The translations under genes were made by a program, and so were the position numbers. A DNA stretch of 64,000 nt. It comes from Bacillaceae bacterium JMAK1. Lineage in GTDB: Bacteria; Bacillota; Bacilli; Bacillales; Marinococcaceae. The notes under the pieces were generated by a model. It worked only from the letters and a program-made list of their open reading frames with translations, did no database searches and had not been told where the DNA came from. This document shows, piece by piece, positions 25,120 to 33,346 of this stretch; within the stretch, counting starts at the first letter, position 1; each line of letters begins with the position of its first letter. The stretch covers positions 1-64,000 of the forward strand of contig JIBW01000004.1 in assembly GCA_012970285.1 (NCBI GenBank), read 5' to 3'.

Positions 25120-25809
25120 GTGGGGATTCTACTCGTTGAAGATGACAAAACAATTGCCTTAGGATTGGAATATTCATTGCAACAAGAAGGTTACGGGACA
25201 ACTCATAAAGCTAATTTTGCATCAGCTCAAGAATACATTGAATCATCACTTGAAGACGTTCAGTTATGCGTGTTTGATTTGTCCTTACCAGATGGATCAG
25301 GCTATGAGCTATGTAAGCTCGTTAAACAGAAAAAAGACATTCCAGTTATTTTCTTAACGGTTGTTGATGACGAAGTAAACGTTGTGATGGGCTTAGATAT
25401 GGGTGCGGATGATTATATTACGAAGCCATTTCGGATCCGGGAATTAATGTCTAGAATTAAATCGGTCCTTCGTCGCTACGAAAAACAACAACAAGGTCAA
25501 GCGACCGAGCACATTGAGCTCGGCAATATTACAATCTCAACGGCAGAAGCGAAGGTGTGGAAAGCAGGAAATGAGATGGCGTTAACAGCTCTTGAATATC
25601 GCCTGCTCTTAATCTTCTCTCAACATCAAGGACAAGTGTTAACACGTGCGCAATTATTAGAACAGATTTGGGACGTGGCAGGGGATTTTGTAAATGACAA
25701 CACATTAACGGTTTACATTAAGCGTCTGCGTGAGAAGCTAGAAGAAAATCCGCAAAAGCCCACCATTATTCAGACTGTAAGAGGATTAGGTTATCGGGCA
25801 GGTGAGTAA
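25120..25809 (+). CDS. OmpR-family response regulator
   Basis: A 229-aa protein. The receiver domain (1-118) has acidic pocket DD at 8-9, phosphoacceptor Asp53 in FDLSLPDG, Thr in FLTVVDD and Lys in DYITKPF. The winged-helix output domain (130-227) contains LTALEYRLLLIFSQHQG and NTLTVYIKRLREKL. The GTG start is supported by AAAGGAGG eight bases upstream. With the adjacent kinase and the ABC genes downstream it forms a BceRS/VncRS-like sensing module. Its predicted target is the direct repeat upstream of the ABC ATPase. Confidence 0.9.
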   Translation: MGILLVEDDKTIALGLEYSLQQEGYGTTHKANFASAQEYIESSLEDVQLCVFDLSLPDGSGYELCKLVKQKKDIPVIFLTVVDDEVNVVMGLDMGADDYITKPFRIRELMSRIKSVLRRYEKQQQGQATEHIELGNITISTAEAKVWKAGNEMALTALEYRLLLIFSQHQGQVLTRAQLLEQIWDVAGDFVNDNTLTVYIKRLREKLEENPQKPTIIQTVRGLGYRAGE

Positions 25810-25810
25810 C

Positions 25811-26812
25811 ATGTATCGTAATCGCGAATTTCGTATATTCATCGGGTGGCAAATCCTAGTCGGCAGTGTCGCAATTGGAACAAGTCTTCTGTTGCCTCGT
25901 TTTTCTTTGTTCATTGTGATTGCACTTGCAGTCGTGATGATCGTTTCTTTTATTGCTTTTACAAAAAAGCGGTACCGTCATATTGAGCAGCTGTCTACAT
26001 ATTTAAAAGAAATTAATGCAGGTTCGTACAGTTTAGACGTTCGTGATAATGAAGAAGGCGAACTTAGCATTCTAAAAAATGATATCTATAAAGTAACGTC
26101 TCGTTTAGCGGAATACAATGTGGACCTCGAAGAAGATCGTAAGAAGTTGACAGAAGCAATTTCAGATATCTCTCATCAATTGAAAACCCCAATTACTTCG
26201 ATGACGGTGATGGCCGATTTATTGCAAGGTAGCGAGTTAACGACTGAGCGGAGAGTGGCGTTTACAAAAACGATCCAACACCAATTGGAACGAATGGATT
26301 GGCTCGTCACTTCCTTATTAAAACTGTCCAAGATTGATGCAGGTACGATTGAATTTAAACGTGAAAAAGTTCCCGTAGAGAGCATCATCACCGATGCCTT
26401 AAACCCGTTACTTATTCCAATTGAAGTGAAAGGGATCACGCTGGATATTGAAGGGTTAGAAGATGGTGTACTTAGTGCCGATTACAATTGGACGAAAGAA
26501 GCCGTTATTAATATCTTGAAAAATGCAGTTGAGCATACAGGTAATGGCGGAATCGTGTCCATTCAATATAATGAAAACGCCATTTATCAAGAGATCCGTA
26601 TTCGCGATTCAGGTGAGGGAATCTCTGCTAAAGATTTGCCTTATATTTTCAAACGTTTTTATAAAGGCCTTAATGCAGGGGAAAACAGCGTCGGTATTGG
26701 ACTCGCAATGGCACAAAACATAGTAACGAAGCAACATGGAGACATTGAAGTAACAAGTCAAGAAGGGATCGGAACGACGTTTTCGATTAAATTCTATAAA
26801 CGAGTCGTATAA
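25811..26812 (+). CDS. Sensor histidine kinase with short extracellular loop
   Basis: A 333-aa protein. Two membrane helices (about 9-28 and 31-52) are separated by only a few residues, so there is no real sensing domain outside. A HAMP-like linker follows. The H-box DISHQLKTPITSM has His122, the N-box is NILKNAVEHTGNG, and the G-box is GEGISAKDLPYIF followed by VGIGLAMAQNIV. The ATG at 25811 comes one base after the regulator stop; the GTG at 25802 is less likely. Intramembrane-sensing kinases of this shape usually rely on an associated FtsX-type ABC transporter to detect antimicrobial peptides. Confidence 0.9.
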   Translation: MYRNREFRIFIGWQILVGSVAIGTSLLLPRFSLFIVIALAVVMIVSFIAFTKKRYRHIEQLSTYLKEINAGSYSLDVRDNEEGELSILKNDIYKVTSRLAEYNVDLEEDRKKLTEAISDISHQLKTPITSMTVMADLLQGSELTTERRVAFTKTIQHQLERMDWLVTSLLKLSKIDAGTIEFKREKVPVESIITDALNPLLIPIEVKGITLDIEGLEDGVLSADYNWTKEAVINILKNAVEHTGNGGIVSIQYNENAIYQEIRIRDSGEGISAKDLPYIFKRFYKGLNAGENSVGIGLAMAQNIVTKQHGDIEVTSQEGIGTTFSIKFYKRVV

Positions 26813-26821
26813 GAAATTGTG

Positions 26822-26862
26822 AAACTTGCTAAGCCTTCGAATAAAAGCTAGCAAGTTTTTTA
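26822..26862 (+). terminator. Terminator after the histidine kinase
   Basis: AAACTTGCT (26822-26830) and AGCAAGTTT (26850-26858) pair perfectly. A T run follows (TTTTTTAT). It separates the two-component genes from the ABC genes. Confidence 0.75.
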
Positions 26863-26900
26863 TGAATGAGCATCCTAAAGTTGGTGCACATTCAAGCATA

Positions 26901-26940
26901 AGTGACTAAACTGTCATTTTGTGAGTCACGAAACCGTCAT
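26901..26940 (+). promoter_or_regulatory. Tandem direct repeat, probable response regulator binding site
   Basis: AGTGACTAAACTGTCAT (26901-26917) and AGTCACGAAACCGTCAT (26924-26940) agree at 14 of 17 positions with a 23-bp period, about two helical turns. They lie 50-90 bp before the ABC ATPase start. OmpR-type regulators bind such same-face direct repeats. TACACT at 26951-26956 is a possible -10. Confidence 0.6.
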
Positions 26941-26989
26941 GTTAGATGCTTACACTAAATGTAGCAAGAAACTAGTGGGGGTATGAACG

Positions 26990-27673
26990 ATGGATATATT
27001 AAAGATCGACAAGCTAACTAAAGTGTATGGCAAAGGCGACACGGCGGTAAAAGCGTTAGATGACGTATCGTTTTCTGTGAAAAAAGGGGAGTTTATTGCC
27101 ATTATTGGACCTTCAGGTTCAGGGAAATCGACACTTCTTCATTTGTTAGGTGGCGTTGATAAGCCGAGCAGCGGGAAAGTACTCGTTGATAATACCGACA
27201 TCTATGAATTAAATGAAACGAATTTAGCCATTTTTAGAAGAAGGCAAATTGGACTCATTTATCAATTTTATAACTTATTACCGATTCTCTCTGTCGAAGA
27301 AAATATTACGTTGCCAGTGTTGTTAGATGGTCATACCGTTAATGACAAGCATTTCAAGGAAACGGTTGAATTATTAGGCTTAAGTGGACGATTAACGCAT
27401 TTGCCAAATCAATTGTCAGGCGGACAACAGCAACGTGTTTCGATTGGCCGAGCGTTAATTAGTAACCCTGCGATTATGTTGGCGGATGAGCCAACAGGGA
27501 ATTTGGATAGTAAAAACAGCAAGGAGATCATTGATCTATTGAAGATGTTCAATAAGACGTATAACCAAACGCTTATCGTCATTACTCATGATGATCGCAT
27601 TGCCTTACAAGCGGATCGCGTTATATCAATTGAAGACGGGAAAGTGGCGAGCGACGAGGTGATTCGTCCATGA
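26990..27673 (+). CDS. ABC transporter ATP-binding protein, MacB/BceA type
   Basis: A 227-aa protein. It has Walker A GPSGSGKST (40-48), Q-loop YQFYNLLP, signature LSGGQQQR (about 142-149), Walker B IMLADEPTGNLDS and H-loop VITHDD. The sequence class (LADEPTGNLDS, FRRRQIG) is that of ATPases partnering MacB/FtsX-like permeases, which use mechanotransmission rather than a classic transport path. Four bases overlap the permease gene. Likely regulation is by the neighbouring two-component pair. Confidence 0.92.
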   Translation: MDILKIDKLTKVYGKGDTAVKALDDVSFSVKKGEFIAIIGPSGSGKSTLLHLLGGVDKPSSGKVLVDNTDIYELNETNLAIFRRRQIGLIYQFYNLLPILSVEENITLPVLLDGHTVNDKHFKETVELLGLSGRLTHLPNQLSGGQQQRVSIGRALISNPAIMLADEPTGNLDSKNSKEIIDLLKMFNKTYNQTLIVITHDDRIALQADRVISIEDGKVASDEVIRP

Positions 27674-30279
27674 ATATCGTTAACAAAGTGACGATTCGTC
27701 ACTTGAAGGAAAACAAAAAGCGTACACTGATTACGTTAATCGGTACGATTATTTCTGTCGCGATGATCATGGCTGTTGCCACTTTAGGTTCAACGTTTCT
27801 AGATCTTATGAAACGAGAAGCTGTGACGAGTTCAGGAGATTGGCATGTCGGGTTTGAAGAAGTTCAACATGAACATAAGCGAGCGCTTGAAGAAAGCGAC
27901 TGGCTAGGTGATGTAGCGTTAATGCGAGAGCACGGTTATGCAGAGTTTGAAGAAAGCCCTGACTCTACAAAACCGTATTTCTACGTGCGTGACTTAAATC
28001 CAACGGCCTTTGAAACGATGCAAATCGAACTTCTCGATGGGCGCCTGCCACATGCCCCTGATGAAGTAGTTATCTCTGAAGATCTTCGCGCAATGAATCA
28101 GTTTGATTACGCGATTGGTGATACAGTGACACTCGCAATTGGTGATCGAACGAGTGAACATATCGCAAGTGAAGAAACAAGAACGAGCTCGTACTCATTG
28201 CATGTGATGGATGGCGAGCGGGAAGAGTCGTTGACGAACGTACAAGATGAGATCTACACGATTGTTGGTGTAACAAAAAAACCATTATGGGAATCTTCCT
28301 GGTCACCTGGATACTCAATGATTCGCATCCTCACTGACAACAATCAAGATGCGTTTAACGATGTTGCTGCGTTCATGTCAGTGCCAAACGTGGACCGAGG
28401 TGTTTATGACGAATTAACAACCTTCGGGGAAGAAGTCGGACTTGACCGACCATTTTTTAACGATGATCTGTTACGAGCGAGTGGAATTACTGCGAGTGAT
28501 TCGATGCAATCCGTTCTCTACGGGTTGATCTCCATTATTATGGCGATCATCGTTGTCGGCTCTGTTGCTCTAATCTTTAATTCCTTTGCGATTTCGGTAT
28601 CGGAACGTTCTCGTTACTTAGGAATGTTATCAAGCGTTGGAGCGACAAAAAGACAGAAGCGTAACTCTGTCTATTTTGAAGGCGTTATTATCGGCTTAAT
28701 TGCGATTCCTTTAGGAATGATCGCAGGTGTTCTAGGGATCGGTGTAACGCTGTCGATTATCGGTTCAATTATGGCAGACATGGGTGTTGAGACAGAATTA
28801 TTAATGGTGGTATCACCTGAAGCTGTCATTATTTCAGCAGTCATAGCGATGCTAACGATCTTTATTTCAACGTATGTTCCAGCTCAACGCGCATCGCGAA
28901 TTACGGCAATTGATGCCATTAGACAGTCACACGATGTGAAATTAACGAAGCGAAAAGTAAAAACGAATCGTTTCGTTCGATCTCTTTTTGGCGTCGAAGG
29001 AGAAATTGCACTAAAAAACCAAAAACGAAACAAAAAACGCTACATGGTTACCGTGTTCTCATTAGTCGTAAGCATCGTATTGTTCTTGTCTGTATCCTAC
29101 TTTGGTTCAGCGTTTACGAAATCCATAGAACTATCCAATGCTCAACAGAACTTTGACATTAGTGTTCAGCTAGATTCAGATGAAAATGAAGAGGCTGATA
29201 TTGTACAAGAGTTGACGAGCTTAGATACGGTGGAGCGCTTTAGCATGAATCGCTCTCAAATGTTTCGAACGGTCGTTGAGGAAGAGAGACTACCCGAAGC
29301 GCTAGTCGATGACATGAATAACCATGCCCCAGTGTTGAAAGAAGAAGGTGGCTATTCGTATTATGTGCGTGTGTTCGGTTTGTCTGATTCGAGTTTTTCA
29401 GAATACGCCCAACAGATCGGTGTTGACGATGCCTCGTTTATGAACACAGATGATCCACAAGCCATACTCATTAATCATGTTCAATACGAAGATGGCGAGG
29501 CTGGTAAGTTCGTCGAAACGGAAAGCATCCAAGCAGACGTTGGTGATCAGTTTGATATTGAGATCGAAGTGTATCCGGAGGGAGCAGATGAATGGACATA
29601 TGAAGATGTCGGTTCGATTGAAATCGGTGCACTTACTTCCGAGCACCCAATTGGCTATATTGAACAATGGCTCGGCTCAATGACACTGATCGTCTCAACA
29701 GACGTGTTTGAGGCGTTAACAGAACAAGCAACGTACCCATCGAATTATCGACTCTATTTGCAGTCGGATGATCCTGAGCTCGTTCAAGAACAGATCGATC
29801 AAATCGATCAGGTTTCTGAATCAGCCGTGATGAATATGCATGAATCGCAACAACGAGATCAACAAATGGTCATGATTATTTCCATCTTTTTATACGGATT
29901 TATCACGCTCATTACGTTAATTTCCATTGCGAACATCTTAAATACAATTTCAACAAGCATTGCACTTCGTAAACGAGAATTCGCCATGCTGAAATCAATG
30001 GGAATGACCCCTAAATCATTTAATAAAATGATTTACTTTGAAAGTATTTTCTATGGCATAAAAGCGTTGGCATACGGGTTACCAATTAGTGGAATTATTA
30101 TGTATGGCATCTATTTCACAAATCAAAATGCCTTTTCCTATGCATTTGAGCTACCTTGGACAGAAATTATCGCCGTTATCATCGGCGTGTTCATCATCGT
30201 TGCCATGGCAATGGCTTACTCCATGTCCAAAGTGAAGAAAAACAACATCATCGAAACGCTAAAACAAGAGAATATGTAA
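27670..30279 (+). CDS. Large FtsX-type ABC permease (two FtsX domains)
   Basis: An 869-aa protein. An N-terminal helix (about 20-42) is followed by a large, strongly acidic extracytoplasmic domain (about 45-270). Three helices with the FtsX core follow (ISIIMAIIVVGSVALIFNSF, FEGVIIGLIAIPLGMIAGVL, a third near 380-400). Then comes a second repeat unit: a helix at about 452-478, another acidic external domain of about 260 residues, and three final helices. This double-FtsX layout fits permeases of about 650-1100 residues that sense or detoxify peptide antibiotics or drive lipoprotein and cell-wall functions. The high Asp/Glu content outside suits alkaline or saline surroundings. Confidence 0.88.
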   Translation: MNIVNKVTIRHLKENKKRTLITLIGTIISVAMIMAVATLGSTFLDLMKREAVTSSGDWHVGFEEVQHEHKRALEESDWLGDVALMREHGYAEFEESPDSTKPYFYVRDLNPTAFETMQIELLDGRLPHAPDEVVISEDLRAMNQFDYAIGDTVTLAIGDRTSEHIASEETRTSSYSLHVMDGEREESLTNVQDEIYTIVGVTKKPLWESSWSPGYSMIRILTDNNQDAFNDVAAFMSVPNVDRGVYDELTTFGEEVGLDRPFFNDDLLRASGITASDSMQSVLYGLISIIMAIIVVGSVALIFNSFAISVSERSRYLGMLSSVGATKRQKRNSVYFEGVIIGLIAIPLGMIAGVLGIGVTLSIIGSIMADMGVETELLMVVSPEAVIISAVIAMLTIFISTYVPAQRASRITAIDAIRQSHDVKLTKRKVKTNRFVRSLFGVEGEIALKNQKRNKKRYMVTVFSLVVSIVLFLSVSYFGSAFTKSIELSNAQQNFDISVQLDSDENEEADIVQELTSLDTVERFSMNRSQMFRTVVEEERLPEALVDDMNNHAPVLKEEGGYSYYVRVFGLSDSSFSEYAQQIGVDDASFMNTDDPQAILINHVQYEDGEAGKFVETESIQADVGDQFDIEIEVYPEGADEWTYEDVGSIEIGALTSEHPIGYIEQWLGSMTLIVSTDVFEALTEQATYPSNYRLYLQSDDPELVQEQIDQIDQVSESAVMNMHESQQRDQQMVMIISIFLYGFITLITLISIANILNTISTSIALRKREFAMLKSMGMTPKSFNKMIYFESIFYGIKALAYGLPISGIIMYGIYFTNQNAFSYAFELPWTEIIAVIIGVFIIVAMAMAYSMSKVKKNNIIETLKQENM

Positions 30280-30282
30280 CAG

Positions 30283-30320
30283 AATCCCCTCGTAGCGATT
30301 GATACGAGGGGATTTTTAGA
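30283..30320 (+). terminator. Terminator after the FtsX-type permease
   Basis: AATCCCCTCGTA and TACGAGGGGATT form a perfect 12-bp stem with an eight-base loop. TTTTT follows. Confidence 0.9.
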
Positions 30321-30322
30321 AA

Positions 30323-30406
30323 GATCAAGACTCGGGCCCGGTGGATCAAGACTCTTACATTTCGGATCAATCCTCGCACATGACGAGTCTCTTGCTAAAT
30401 CACGTA
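30323..30406. repeat. Second 21-bp-period repeat patch, three to four degenerate units
   Basis: GATCAAGACTC starts at 30323 and 30344, and GATCAATCCTC at 30365, giving two exact 21-bp steps. A weaker fourth unit follows. As at the left window edge, the minus strand reads an open seven-residue repeat (PPGPSLD, KCKSLDP, SCARIDP). The patch sits directly after a terminator, so it is probably non-coding. Confidence 0.6.
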
Positions 30407-30428
30407 AATCCACCTCAGCTAGTTATTT

Positions 30429-30725
30429 TTACATAGACGAAGATACAACAGTCATTATGATTGCCATGATAGCACCAATTCCAAAAGATCCTACTACGAG
30501 CCATTGCGGTGTTTTCTCTCGTCGTCTCTTTATTAAGAATTCTATGATACTTACCGCGGCATAAATTGCTACAATCGGAAGTAGTAAGTTATCAAGAGTG
30601 ATTGAACCACCTGTTGCGACCATTAGCGTCACAAATAGCATGCCGTAGATGAGGACTGACATGAAGGCATGGCTTCTTGGGCCTAATACGCCTTCTTTTG
30701 TTTTAGCGGTAGTTTCAGTATTCAT
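30429..30725 (-). CDS. Hypothetical three-helix membrane protein, 98 aa
   Basis: An N-terminal polar stretch (MNTETTAKTKEGVLGPRSHA) is followed by helices at about 22-40, 46-64 and 76-96, with a basic loop KRRREKTPQ between the second and third. A good ribosome site (AAGAGGTGAG) precedes the ATG on the minus strand. It is divergent from the GNAT gene. No family is recognised. Confidence 0.65.
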   Translation of the reverse strand: MNTETTAKTKEGVLGPRSHAFMSVLIYGMLFVTLMVATGGSITLDNLLLPIVAIYAAVSIIEFLIKRRREKTPQWLVVGSFGIGAIMAIIMTVVSSSM

Positions 30726-30798
30726 TAATTCTCACCTCTTACTTTTAGTGTACCTGAATTTATATCTTCTGAAAATTAGTGATTGGAGGAACACAGTC

Positions 30799-31302
30799 AT
30801 GGGTATTCGACTTGCAATGGTTTCTGATGCGGTGTCCATCTATACGATTCAAAATGCTGTTATTAAAGAAGACAACGGCCTGATCACGAGCCCGACAGAA
30901 TGGACAAAACAAGTGGACGATGTGGAGGAAGAGATTAATCAGACGATCACGAATGAGCGTGAAGTGATCTATGTAGCTGTAGAAAATGAATCTTTGGTTG
31001 GGTATGTTTGGTGTCATTCTCCGAAGCCAGTTCGGTTACAGCATACAGCATCATTTGAAATGATGATCAGCAAAGCAAATCGAGGAGAAGGGTATGGTGA
31101 ATCGCTCCTTCAACATTTACTTTCTTGGGCAAAAGAAAACCCTTATATAGAAAAAATCAGTTTAGGGGTACTCTCGTCAAATCACCAGGCCATTCGCTTG
31201 TATGAACGGCTCGGATTTATTGAAGAAGGGCGCAAACGTAACGAATGGAAGCGTGGACCGAATGAGTATGCGGATGATGTCTTGATGTATGTGTTTGTAT
31301 AG
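30799..31302 (+). CDS. GNAT family N-acetyltransferase
   Basis: A 167-aa protein. The N-terminal GIRLAMVSDAVSIYTIQN is followed by strands up to SFEMMISKANRGEGYGESLLQHLL (about 94-117), whose RGEGYG is the acetyl-CoA loop. LGVLSSNHQAIRLYERLGF and a final WKRGPNEYADDVLMYVF follow. This is the RimI/phosphinothricin-type layout. GGAGGA eight bases upstream fixes the ATG at 30799; the frame is open further upstream but overlaps the divergent gene. The substrate is unknown. Confidence 0.87.
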   Translation: MGIRLAMVSDAVSIYTIQNAVIKEDNGLITSPTEWTKQVDDVEEEINQTITNEREVIYVAVENESLVGYVWCHSPKPVRLQHTASFEMMISKANRGEGYGESLLQHLLSWAKENPYIEKISLGVLSSNHQAIRLYERLGFIEEGRKRNEWKRGPNEYADDVLMYVFV

Positions 31303-31439
31303 AGGAAAGAGAGTTAGGTGCGTCTTTATTCTTAACGACAGACTTAAAAGGTTTAGGAGAATGATTATTAGGAAGGTGAGGATTATAAAAAATCCAACAT
31401 AAACGCGATGGGATTCTGTGCTCAAATAAAGATTAAAAA

Positions 31440-31462
31440 AACGAGCCCGGATTGGGCTCGTT
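31440..31462 (-). terminator. Terminator of the small lmo0937-type gene
   Basis: AACGAGCCC (31440-31448) and GGGCTCGTT (31454-31462) form a perfect stem. On the minus strand a T7 run follows. Confidence 0.85.
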
Positions 31463-31484
31463 CCTAAAAATAATATGAGTGCTG

Positions 31485-31625
31485 TTATCTTCTTCCAGTT
31501 AATAATTGAATAATAACGATAACCAATGCAACGACTAGTAAAAGGTGAACGAGTCCGCCACCGACACCGCCGATAAATCCTAGTAACCATAAAATTAAAA
31601 TGATACCAATAATTGTCCAAAGCAT
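31485..31625 (-). CDS. Lmo0937/DUF5670-family membrane microprotein, 46 aa
   Basis: The product begins MLWTIIGIILILWLLGFIGG, continues VGGGLVHLLLVVALV and ends LLTGRR. It has two hydrophobic helices around a glycine-rich turn, which is the pattern of the lmo0937/YqaE-size membrane peptides common in Firmicutes, often with several copies per genome. A strong AAAGGAG precedes the ATG and a perfect terminator follows the stop. The role is unknown; stress induction has been reported for some small hydrophobic proteins, but nothing here shows it. Confidence 0.8.
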   Translation of the reverse strand: MLWTIIGIILILWLLGFIGGVGGGLVHLLLVVALVIVIIQLLTGRR

Positions 31626-31777
31626 GTGATTTGGCTCCTTTGTGTTTGTGTTATAACTTTACATTCCCTAGAGTTTACCTCGTGAAACATCTAGTCTTTT
31701 TCTATCTTAAAAATAGGAGTTTTAGAGTAGAAGTAGCGGGAATGTTGTAGGGGAGAAAAGTTTTAGGGAGTGAACTC

Positions 31778-33097
31778 ATGATTACAGCACAGGATACAAA
31801 CGTAACTGCAATTCATAAAGAAATCGAAAATAGTTGGAATGAGCAACTTGAGTTTCTAAAAGAGTTAATACGATATAAATCATTAAGTGGCGATGAACGA
31901 CCGATACAACAATATATTGCCCATTACTTGCAAAATCATTTACACATGCACGTCGATCGGTTTCAACCAGACATTGAATCAATCGCTAAGCACCCTGGTT
32001 TTTCCCCGGTGGAGTGGGATTATGAGAATAGTGATGTTGTTGTTGGGAGTCACTATGGATCAGAAGGCGAAAAGAATGCTTTGATTTTCCAGGGTCATAC
32101 CGATGTGGTAAGTGCTGAGCCGGTTTCTCTCTGGAACACTGACCCTTATGAACCGACAGAAAAAGACGGTCGTTTATACGGGCGTGGTGCTGCAGATATG
32201 AAAGCAGGATTAGCGGCGATGGTTTTTGCGTACCGTGCCATTCAAAAAGCAGGCTATCAACCGAAGTCGAATGTGATGCTACAATTTGTTCCAGATGAAG
32301 AACGAACAGGTAATGGGGCATTAGCTGCATTAGAGGCGGGGTACACAGGAAAAGCCGCTTTAATTCCTGAGCCGTTCGGGTTAAAGGCGGCTTATGCTCA
32401 AGTTGGAAGCATGTGGTTTAGAGTTCGCTACGATACAGTTCGGAATACACAAGATGGACATGTGCAATGCAATGCCATTGAAAAAGGGCAAGTAATCATT
32501 GATGCTTTAAAGCAGCATGTCCGTCACTTAAACGAACAAGTGACTCATCCGGCTTTTAAAGATCAAGAAGAACCGATCGAAATGAACATCGGGAAGTTTT
32601 ATTCTGGAGACTTTGAATCGAATGAACCTGTCGTTGGGACAATTGAAGGGCGTATTGGTCTCGTCCCAGGAGAAACAGTGAAAGAGCGTAAAGAGCAGAT
32701 GCGTTCATTTTTACGGGAAGCTTTACAGTCAGACGACTGGTTCCGTGATCACCTTCCTCACATTGAATTTTATGGTTTCCATGCTGAACCGACAGAAAGT
32801 GATGATCAATCACCGTTATTCCAAGCTTTAGATAGCGCTCATGAAGAAATCATTGGAGGTCAGCCAAAGCGACGTACATTGCCGTCGACAACGGATGCCC
32901 GCTTCTTCCAGTTGTATTATGATAGCGATGCGATTTGCTATGGACCAGAAGGAGCGAACTTTCATGAAATCGATGAGTGGGTTGATTTAGAGAGTGTGAA
33001 GCAAGTGACGAAGGTTTATGCGAATTTATTAAGTTCGTGGTGTGGCTTAGAAAAAATTAGCGAGGCTACTACTGAGCATGCGAATAAGAGCAAGTAA
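31778..33097 (+). CDS. M20 family metallopeptidase/deacylase (ArgE/DapE type)
   Basis: A 439-aa protein. Metal-site segments are FQGHTDVV (His, Asp), GRGAADMKAG (bridging Asp) and FVPDEERTGNG (Glu pair), and C-terminal STTDARFF and NFHEIDE supply the last ligands. The N-terminal domain is long, with NSDVVVGSH before the first metal motif, as in YodQ/YlmB-like members of Bacillus that act on N-acyl amino or formylamino compounds. A short dimerisation domain lies at about 215-345. The substrate is not assignable. It is a stand-alone gene ending in a terminator. Confidence 0.87.
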   Translation: MITAQDTNVTAIHKEIENSWNEQLEFLKELIRYKSLSGDERPIQQYIAHYLQNHLHMHVDRFQPDIESIAKHPGFSPVEWDYENSDVVVGSHYGSEGEKNALIFQGHTDVVSAEPVSLWNTDPYEPTEKDGRLYGRGAADMKAGLAAMVFAYRAIQKAGYQPKSNVMLQFVPDEERTGNGALAALEAGYTGKAALIPEPFGLKAAYAQVGSMWFRVRYDTVRNTQDGHVQCNAIEKGQVIIDALKQHVRHLNEQVTHPAFKDQEEPIEMNIGKFYSGDFESNEPVVGTIEGRIGLVPGETVKERKEQMRSFLREALQSDDWFRDHLPHIEFYGFHAEPTESDDQSPLFQALDSAHEEIIGGQPKRRTLPSTTDARFFQLYYDSDAICYGPEGANFHEIDEWVDLESVKQVTKVYANLLSSWCGLEKISEATTEHANKSK

Positions 33098-33098
33098 G

Positions 33099-33125
33099 GC
33101 GGACCATTATGGTTCGTCTTTTTTT
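33099..33125 (+). terminator. Terminator after the M20 gene
   Basis: CGGACCA and TGGTTCG pair around TTA with one G-T pair. Seven T residues follow. Confidence 0.65.
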
Positions 33126-33346
33126 ATAGTTATGTTTACTACCGATTAACACAATTAACATTCGTGATGATCATTGTACTAGTTTACGTCGGTTAAGTTC
33201 ATAGCAATCGACTGACCGTAAAGGAAGACTAGCCTTAGGAAAGTCTCATTTTGAACCGTCTACGGAACATTTAACTTTCTCCAATATGTGATTAACGTTC
33301 GCTTGTTACGCTAACTGTGACAACAAAAACATTGGAGGGATTCGGG

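Noticed and set aside
26990-30279. Bacitracin-type BceAB assignment
   Set aside because: The permease is larger (869 aa) and has two FtsX repeats with two long acidic external domains, unlike the ten-helix BceB with one large loop between helices 7 and 8.
30649-30798. Upstream extension of the GNAT protein (30799-31302)
   Set aside because: It overlaps the divergent membrane protein gene, has no ribosome site, and GGAGGA marks the ATG at 30799.
31177-31620. 147-aa minus-strand frame across the lmo0937-type region
   Set aside because: The correct frame is the 46-aa gene at 31485-31625, with a ribosome site and terminator; the longer frame is basic and aromatic without a family pattern.
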